Source: Anaerolineae bacterium (lineage in GTDB: Bacteria; Chloroflexota; Anaerolineae; Promineifilales; Promineifilaceae). From it: DNA of 64,000 bases. The translations under genes were made by a program, and so were the position numbers. Shown here in pieces: positions 58,954 to 64,000 of the stretch. A model generated the notes under the pieces. The model did no database searches, was not told where the DNA came from, and was given only the letters and a program-made list of their open reading frames with translations. Location of the stretch: assembly GCA_023382655.1 (NCBI GenBank), contig JAHDWK010000009.1, positions 68,190 through 132,189 of the forward strand. Direction: 5' to 3'. Every line of letters starts with the position of its first letter. The first letter of the stretch is position 1.

Positions 58954-61260
58954 ATGACCATAGACCCCGTAACCGCTGCCGCCGCCACCGCCGCCATTAG
59001 CAAAACCACATCCTGGCTCTGGGACAAATACGGCAAAGATTTGTTGGACAAAGCCAGCAAAGCCGTGCTGGAAAAGAGCGGCCGTGAAGGTAAAAAGCTG
59101 TGGGACGAACGGCAGTGGAAAAAGTCCGCCGAAAAATATCTGCAAGGATTGTATGAGGAAGTAAGCTGGCTGCGTGTGTTGGGCAAACCAGAAGGGCAAC
59201 CCATCGAGCGGCTGTATACCGACGTCAACGTGCTGGACAAAATCTCCGCCGAGGAATGGTACGGCCTGCACCAGTTACAAGAAGGGTATGAGGTACGGCG
59301 TGGTCTGCGCTGGCAGCGCGAACAACGGCAGGATGGTTTGAAGCTGGCTCAGAATAGCCCTCGACTCTTCATTTTGGGCAAGCCGGGCGCGGGCAAAACC
59401 ACCTTTATGAAACACATTGCTCTGCAAACGATCAAGGGGAACTTGGGGGATAAAATTCCAATTTTTGTCTCCTTGCATGATCTGGGCAACAAAGGGTTGG
59501 CGATTGTGCCCTATATAGTGGAGCAGTTCCGGGTGCACGACTTCCCGGAGGCAGAACCGTTTGTGCGCCAGTTATTAAAAGATGGTCATGGGGTGGTGCT
59601 GTTTGATGGGCTGGATGAGGTGAATGTGGAAGGGCAGAAGCGAGACAATCTGATTGCCCAGATGAAAGATTTCATCAAGGAGTTTCACCAGAGCCAGATT
59701 TTTATTACCTGTCGGGTGGCTGCCAGCGATTATACCTTTGAACGTTTTACCTACCTGGAAATGGCTGACTTTGGCGATGAGCAGATGAAAAAGTTTGTTT
59801 TCCGCTGGTTTCAAAACGATATGATCAAACGCGACAATTGCTGGCAGGAACTGGCTGATAAGAGCAATGCAACTTTGCGGGAACTGGCGCAGGTGCCCAT
59901 TTTGCTCTCGCTTTTGTGCCTAGTGTTTGAAAAACGCAATGAGTTTCCGCGGGGGCGGGGAGAAATTTATAAACAGGCGACCGATGCCTTGTTAGTGGAG
60001 TGGGATGCCAGCCGGAATATTAAACGGGATCAGGTATACCGCAACCTGTCGCCGAACCATAAACAGATGATGCTGACGCGGCTGGCAGCGGAAACGTTTG
60101 CCGCCAATGAATACTTTGTAACTGAAGAAAAGCTGGCCCGGCTCATCGTAGAATTCCTCAACGGCGTTCCCGGATTGAAGGGGGAAAACCTGGATGGAGT
60201 CGTCGTGTTGCAGGCGATGGAGGCGCAGCATGGTATTTTGGTGGAGCGGGCGCGGGGCATTCACTCCTTTTCCCACCTGACGCTGCAAGAGTATTACGCA
60301 GCCCGTTACGTGATGGAAAATGAGGCCAGGGGGACGCTGCCCCGGCTGACGCAAAACGTGGGGGATGAACGCTGGCGGGAGGTGTTTTTGCTCACGGCCA
60401 GCATGTTGAGCGACGCCACCAATTTTTGCGAATTGTATTTACGGGCGTTGCAAACGATGATGGCTAATGAGGGAGATTTGGTAGCCTTGATGCAATGGGG
60501 TGATGTAAAAAGCGCGGCAGGGAGCGAACCGTTCGCTCCCTGCCGCGCTTTTTACCTTTACCTCGCCCTGCATCTCACCCGTGCCCTCGCTCGCGCTCGC
60601 GCCCTCGCCCCCGATATTGACCTCGCTCGCGCCCTCTACCGCGCTCGCAACCTCGACCTCGATCTCGACCGCATCCTCGCTCTAGACCTGGACCTTGATC
60701 GTGCCCGCACCCTCGCTCGATCTCTCGACCTCAACCACGTCCGTGATCTTGACAGCGACATCGACCGTGCTCTCTACCTCACCCGCGACCTCGCCCTTGA
60801 CCTCGCCCTCGATCTCGACCTAGTCCGCGAACCGCGTCCCTTACTTGCTCTCGATTATTTATTGAGCATAATTCTAGTAGTTTCCCATATCTTGGCGGTA
60901 ATGGGGTCACGGGCCATGAATGATCGAGTGGAGGCAGAAATAAAAGAAACGGTAATGCAGCTTGACCAATTTTGCCGCAGCACCTACTTGCCTGAATTGC
61001 AGACTTCTTTAGCTGACTTACGGTTATCAGGTATAAACGTGAGCAATCAAGAGCTTAAATCGTTTGCGGCGCAATTGGGAAAAATTGCCCGCACTCATCG
61101 CGATCTGGGGCATGACTGGAATCTATCAAGGGCACAAATGGCCTTACTGGAAAGGTATTTGCAGGCCAACCGGCTCTTTGTAGAATGTCTGAACCTGGCC
61201 TACGTGCCCGACCGCGCCGCCATCGAAAACCAGATTTTGCTGCCACCCGGTATGTCGTAG
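58954..61260 (+). CDS. NACHT-domain STAND ATPase with Leu-Asp repeat C-terminus
   Basis: A 768-residue protein related to bacterial NLR-type (bNACHT) antiphage proteins. An N-terminal helical part (1-110) precedes NACHT: Walker A ILGKPGAGKTT at 140-150, Walker B GVVLFDGLDEV at 213-223, the sensor FITCRVAASDY and the winged-helix-like LRELAQVPILLSLLCLVF. HSFSHLTLQEYYAARYV is a NACHT C-terminal hallmark. A 51-bp palindrome (60505-60555) encodes residues about 518-534. Then a Leu-Asp-Arg-rich array (535-630) of DLDLDRAR/LALD words, a hydrophobic stretch LDYLLSIILVVSHILAV and a helical end. ATG at 58954 follows AAGGAGG. It may sense phage and act alone. Confidence 0.85.
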   Translation: MTIDPVTAAAATAAISKTTSWLWDKYGKDLLDKASKAVLEKSGREGKKLWDERQWKKSAEKYLQGLYEEVSWLRVLGKPEGQPIERLYTDVNVLDKISAEEWYGLHQLQEGYEVRRGLRWQREQRQDGLKLAQNSPRLFILGKPGAGKTTFMKHIALQTIKGNLGDKIPIFVSLHDLGNKGLAIVPYIVEQFRVHDFPEAEPFVRQLLKDGHGVVLFDGLDEVNVEGQKRDNLIAQMKDFIKEFHQSQIFITCRVAASDYTFERFTYLEMADFGDEQMKKFVFRWFQNDMIKRDNCWQELADKSNATLRELAQVPILLSLLCLVFEKRNEFPRGRGEIYKQATDALLVEWDASRNIKRDQVYRNLSPNHKQMMLTRLAAETFAANEYFVTEEKLARLIVEFLNGVPGLKGENLDGVVVLQAMEAQHGILVERARGIHSFSHLTLQEYYAARYVMENEARGTLPRLTQNVGDERWREVFLLTASMLSDATNFCELYLRALQTMMANEGDLVALMQWGDVKSAAGSEPFAPCRAFYLYLALHLTRALARARALAPDIDLARALYRARNLDLDLDRILALDLDLDRARTLARSLDLNHVRDLDSDIDRALYLTRDLALDLALDLDLVREPRPLLALDYLLSIILVVSHILAVMGSRAMNDRVEAEIKETVMQLDQFCRSTYLPELQTSLADLRLSGINVSNQELKSFAAQLGKIARTHRDLGHDWNLSRAQMALLERYLQANRLFVECLNLAYVPDRAAIENQILLPPGMS
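60505..60555. repeat. 51-bp perfect palindrome inside the NACHT gene
   Basis: Arms GTAAAAAGCGCGGCAGGGAG + CGAAC and GTTCGCTCCCTGCCGCGCTT + TTTAC are exact reverse complements of 25 bases each, separated by a single C. It lies in the open frame (VKSAAGSEPFAPCRAFY) and marks the boundary between the NACHT part and the Leu-Asp repeats. It is the longest perfect palindrome I found in the window. Confidence 0.95.
60556..60838 (+). repeat. Leu-Asp-repeat coding array
   Basis: A degenerate array of the DNA words CTCGACC, CTCGCTC and GACCTCG encodes Leu/Asp/Arg/Ala-rich repeats such as LDLDLDRAR and ALARAR over about 95 residues. The reading frame stays open through the array. Leu-Asp arrays of this sort occur in NACHT proteins of filamentous bacteria. 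Confidence 0.7.
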
Positions 61261-61395
61261 GGGTGGGACGGCGCGGGTTCCATTGGGGCAAAACAAGAGG
61301 TCTACTCTCCGCGCCGTCTCACCCACCCCTGGCCCGGCACGGGGCATCAACGCCTTGAATGATCACCCCCTCGCGCCCCGTGCCTGGCACTGCCC
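61261..61395. other. Structured gene-free stretch after the NACHT gene
   Basis: The 168-bp spacer between the NACHT stop and the convergent vapC-like gene contains two inverted repeats: GGGGTGGG-ACGGCGCGG with CCGCGCCGT-CTCA-CCCACCCC (61260-61330, with a 4-base bulge) and GGCACGGGG with CCCCGTGCC (61336-61384). No gene is visible. The nested order suggests structured RNA or a bidirectional terminator without U tract. Confidence 0.45.
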
Positions 61396-61428
61396 GCCAC
61401 CACCGTATCCGCCACCAACCAGGACAGT

Positions 61429-61818
61429 TCAGTTGTAGGGCAGCAAATTCAAGGTAGTAATAAAACGATAGTCGCGTTGGTTTTTGGAAGCCAGGGGATA
61501 GCTCCAGCGGATAGCCGTAGCCGCAATCAAAGCATCAGCAATAAGCAGGCCGTGACTTAAGCGGTACAGCCCAAGTAGATTGACGGCCTCATCAGAGATA
61601 GATTCATCAAGTTTGAGGAGTTGAAACCGCTTCAAAAACTTGCCCAAGTCTTGTAGCTCCCTTTTATTCTGACAACCAACCAGCAGTTCCATTTGCGTCA
61701 CTGCGCTGATGGCGACTATTCCTTGTTTTTCCAATGTCGCCAGGTAATTGACCGCCTGGGAAACACCCCGTCCGGCATCAATCAGAATATCGGTATCAAT
61801 GACTGTTGTGTGAGCCAC
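61429..61818 (-). CDS. vapC: VapC-type PIN toxin
   Basis: A 129-residue PIN-domain ribonuclease of the VapC type. Acidic active-site residues sit in order: IDTDILIDAGRG, TQMELLVGCQN, GLLIADALIAATA and NQRDYRFI. The core length and the DILID/ADALIAATA motifs are typical. It begins 3 bases after the upstream antitoxin-like gene (61822-62070), as expected for an operon. Confidence 0.9.
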   Translation of the reverse strand: MAHTTVIDTDILIDAGRGVSQAVNYLATLEKQGIVAISAVTQMELLVGCQNKRELQDLGKFLKRFQLLKLDESISDEAVNLLGLYRLSHGLLIADALIAATAIRWSYPLASKNQRDYRFITTLNLLPYN

Positions 61819-61821
61819 GAC

Positions 61822-62070
61822 TTATTGCCACTCTTGGACCCGAACTTGACGAACCCACTGGCTGCTATCGCTCATATCATCACGATCACGCCACATGCCA
61901 ATAAAAGGCTCGTCCCATAAATCAGTTCCTACTAAAGGTTCTTGTATTTGTTGGCGTTTGACAGCTTCTTTGAGCAGATCAGCTATCGCCTCAGAAGTGA
62001 GCAAACCAGATGCTTTTGCCTTTTGCGCCACATCATCCGGCAAGGTCAGCTTTAATTCTAATAAGGTCAT
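61822..62070 (-). CDS. vapB: VapB-like antitoxin
   Basis: An 82-residue protein. The N-terminal LLELKLTLPDDVAQKAKASGLLTSEAIADLLKEAVKRQ is a ribbon-helix-helix/AbrB-like opening, and the acidic tail (DRDDMSDSSQWVRQVRVQEW) would bind the toxin. It is three bases upstream of a PIN toxin and in the same direction, so it is the antitoxin partner. The exact antitoxin superfamily is not certain. Confidence 0.75.
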   Translation of the reverse strand: MTLLELKLTLPDDVAQKAKASGLLTSEAIADLLKEAVKRQQIQEPLVGTDLWDEPFIGMWRDRDDMSDSSQWVRQVRVQEWQ

Positions 62071-62144
62071 CTGTTATCTCCTCAAATCCTTTATCGTTAC
62101 GTCAGTCATATTCATTACCTCCCTGCCAATTTCAGCCAATCATG

Positions 62145-62405
62145 CTAATAGCCATAACGCGCGGCTCTCACTTCCCGCAACGCTTGTGTAATGTCATCTT
62201 CAATTTCGGCAGAAGAGAATTGAGTAGTATGCTGGTGGACTTTGGCCAGAAGCGCTGTAAAAGCCTCCTGCCACACAACTTCTTCCTGGCTCAGATAGTC
62301 GCTCAACACATTCTCCGCCAATGTATCGGGTGACATGCGGGATTGTGCAGCGCGTTGCCGTAACTGGTCATAGGTTTGATGTGAAATCGAAATAGTCTGG
62401 GACAT
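62145..62405 (-). CDS. Small antitoxin-like protein
   Basis: An 86-residue protein that begins MSQTISISHQTYDQLRQRAAQSRMSPDTLAENVLSDYLSQ, a ribbon-helix-helix type start like that of many CopG/RHH antitoxins, followed by a helical tail. It lies upstream of vapB and reads in the same direction, with no toxin of its own between them. It may be a second antitoxin of the module or an orphan. Confidence 0.6.
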   Translation of the reverse strand: MSQTISISHQTYDQLRQRAAQSRMSPDTLAENVLSDYLSQEEVVWQEAFTALLAKVHQHTTQFSSAEIEDDITQALREVRAARYGY

Positions 62406-62450
62406 AAGCCATCTCTACCTTTGAAAGATAGAATACATTCTAGCACAAAA

Positions 62451-62514
62451 AAGACATCCGATTTCAGCAACCACAGGTTGGCAACTTCCAGTTGCTTGAA
62501 AAATCGGATGTCTT
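62451..62514. terminator. Hairpin between the A2M gene and antitoxin-like gene
   Basis: AAGACATCCGATTT / AAATCGGATGTCTT make a perfect 14-bp stem with an inner GCAAC / GTTGC pair. It lies 64 bases beyond the A2M stop and before the small antitoxin-like gene, so it may end the A2M transcript. Repeated GCGGAGGCGCAGAGGCGCAGAG words are nearby. Confidence 0.5.
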
Positions 62515-62577
62515 TCCGGTAACGCACGGTATAGAGGCGCAAAAACTCTGCGCCTCTGCGCCTCCGCGTTAAAAACC

Positions 62578-64000
62578 CTATTCGATAATCACCAGATCGC
62601 TGGCGCTACGGCCGAACACTTCCGGCGCATACATCTCTTCCGCCTTTGTCGGCGGGGTGACAAACGTGCCCGGCGTGGTAGCGCGGGTGACGTAGCTGTA
62701 TTCATACACCCCTTCCCACAGCAGCGTGCTAAACGCCTCTAACCGTTCATCGCGCATATTCTCGTGGTCATACCAGCTGCCCCACCACCACCAGTACGGC
62801 GAGGGCGCGGCGTTTGGGTCTGGCGGCACGCTTTCAGAGACGGCCAATGCGGTGTTAATCGGCTCTAACCCGGCGGGCAGCGGATCAACCAGGGCCACAT
62901 GGTAACGCCGGTTATCGGCCACCATCATCAGCCTCACCCGCACCCGCGCCCCCAGGCGAATGTGCCAGTAGCCGTCGGCGTCCTGGTACACATCTTCCGG
63001 GTCGTCCACCGCTTCATACGTCCGCTGCACCACAAAGCCCCGATCCAGGGCATCCAGCGTCAGGTCAGAGGGGGCATAGTTCAGGGCCAGACGGTAATAG
63101 AGACGGCCGTCCCCCTCCTTGCTCAGTATCAAATCTTGCGCCGCTCCGCCTGCCGCCAGATAGCTCATTGGAATTTCCGTCAGGTAACGTTCCGTGGTGC
63201 GCCCTTCAAACTGCTGCCCACCGGCATAGCTGTCCCCCAGCCAGATTTGGGCCACAAAGTTCGGCGTTTGTGCTTCAAAGGTGCGGAAGTAGTTGTCCAG
63301 CGCCAGCAGGATGAAGACATCTTCCTGGCTGTTGCCCCAATGCCCGGCCGTGCGATGCGCCAGCAAGCCGTTCACCACTTTGGGAATCAGGTCGTTTTGC
63401 GGGTCTTGGGTGATGAGCGTGTTGAGGATGACGCCATCGGTGCGCCGGTCGGAGTGCAGCATCAGGTAGTCGCCGTCGCCGTAGGTGGTGGTGAAGTTGG
63501 CGGCCCCGGCGGTTTCCACCGCCCGGTTGTTAATATGCTGCTGAATGGCGGCTACATCGGCGGCGGCAGATGGATCGGTCGCCAGCACCGGCCATAACCA
63601 GGCCAGCGCTTCCAGCGACAGATTTTCCAGTCCTGCTTCGTCGAGCAGATTGCGCGCTTTGGCCGCGTCCGTGTCCCCGGCCAGATGGCGCACATAGAGG
63701 GCATACGCGCTCAGACCCCAGCGTGTCTCCTGGCCGTACCATTCGGGATAATATGCTTCTATCTCTTGCAAATAGGCCATCACGTCGGCCTGCATGTCGG
63801 CGGGCACGTCATACCCTTTTTGCCCGGCCATCACCAGGGCATGAGCCACATGGATGGAGTTGAAGGGGATGGAGTCTCGGCCGCGCTGCCAGTAGGGGAA
63901 GCCACCCTCCCCATTTTGCATCCCTTGTAGTGTTTCGATGTCGCGCTGCACGGCCGTTTCCATCTCTTCCGGCGTGGGTAATCCTTCGGCGTCAAAGGCG
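62578..64000 (-). CDS. Alpha-2-macroglobulin family protein, C-terminal part
   Basis: The C-terminal 470 or so residues of a bacterial alpha-2-macroglobulin; the frame is open to base 64000, so the gene starts outside. Recognisable are the terpenoid-toroid-type helical repeats (GEGGFPYWQRGRDS, SIHVAHALVMAGQKGYDVPA, TRWGLSAYALYVRHLAG) and then the late MG domains ending in GEY-YEYSYVTRATTPGTFVTPPTKAEEMYAPEVFGRS, a very conserved bacterial A2M tail. The thioester motif region (usually Cys-x-x-Gln) is upstream and not visible. A2Ms trap proteases at the cell surface. Confidence 0.9.
   Translation of the reverse strand, partial: AFDAEGLPTPEEMETAVQRDIETLQGMQNGEGGFPYWQRGRDSIPFNSIHVAHALVMAGQKGYDVPADMQADVMAYLQEIEAYYPEWYGQETRWGLSAYALYVRHLAGDTDAAKARNLLDEAGLENLSLEALAWLWPVLATDPSAAADVAAIQQHINNRAVETAGAANFTTTYGDGDYLMLHSDRRTDGVILNTLITQDPQNDLIPKVVNGLLAHRTAGHWGNSQEDVFILLALDNYFRTFEAQTPNFVAQIWLGDSYAGGQQFEGRTTERYLTEIPMSYLAAGGAAQDLILSKEGDGRLYYRLALNYAPSDLTLDALDRGFVVQRTYEAVDDPEDVYQDADGYWHIRLGARVRVRLMMVADNRRYHVALVDPLPAGLEPINTALAVSESVPPDPNAAPSPYWWWWGSWYDHENMRDERLEAFSTLLWEGVYEYSYVTRATTPGTFVTPPTKAEEMYAPEVFGRSASDLVIIE

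Noticed and set aside
60556..60838. Possible CRISPR or satellite DNA
   Set aside because: The frame stays open and repeats are in codon phase; it is a coding repeat.

Overview
The window is a contiguous chromosomal stretch from a high-GC bacterium, most likely a filamentous-type Chloroflexota (Anaerolineae or relatives). This is inferred from protein character, not from a marker gene: proline/threonine-rich periplasmic linkers, a UPF0182 protein, AAA_35-type STAND-like ATPases, a TgpA-like transglutaminase, a GT87 enzyme, an F420-type PPOX protein and Uma2 proteins. No rRNA or tRNA gene was seen. The palindrome ACGGCCGT recurs through genes and spacers at far above chance density, like HIP1 in cyanobacteria.

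Layout. 1-8 kb: 3' end of moeA, an S1-domain protein, a fatty-acyl-CoA ligase, a metallo-hydrolase, a thiolase, and two polysaccharide deacetylases (one lipoprotein, one Tat-exported). 8-12.3 kb: a translationally coupled pair of AAA_35 ATPases, the second membrane-spanning with a C-terminal propeller. 12.3-24.4 kb: Uma2, hutH, a PH-domain/PPOX/patatin group, enoyl-CoA hydratase, UPF0182, GNAT, an isoprenylcysteine-methyltransferase-like protein and a transglutaminase. 24.7-30.9 kb: two tandem C39 peptidase-TPR paralogues, an orphan HicB, an AT-rich GmrSD-like restriction gene with decayed tandem repeats upstream, and an HU-like protein. 31-35.5 kb: an exopolysaccharide operon (GT4, GT87, two Wzz proteins, BY-kinase). 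35.5-47.8 kb: PspA, PspC and a LiaI-like membrane protein, cysS, SDR, EamA, DinB, GNAT, higBA, priA, rmlD and a second Uma2. 47.9-54.7 kb: an orphan ThiP-like permease and a MarR-controlled RND transporter carrying a long repeat-built insertion. 54.9-57.3 kb: glmS preceded by what looks like a glmS ribozyme with an extra two-hairpin insertion. 57.3-64 kb: an IS1-type element, a chimeric NACHT-PriA reading frame, an intact NACHT ATPase with Leu-Asp repeats and an internal 51-bp palindrome, VapBC-type genes and the C-terminal part of an alpha-2-macroglobulin.

The genes support a life built on fatty-acid/CoA metabolism, cell-surface polysaccharide assembly, envelope stress control and several defence or conflict modules (GmrSD, NACHT, AAA_35 pair, three toxin-antitoxin-like loci). 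The most unusual signals are the variant glmS ribozyme, the recent inverted duplication of the 3' end of priA fused in frame to a NACHT remnant, the palindrome inside the NACHT gene, the RND insertion, and families of hairpin-forming intergenic repeats, one of which has entered the priA coding sequence.
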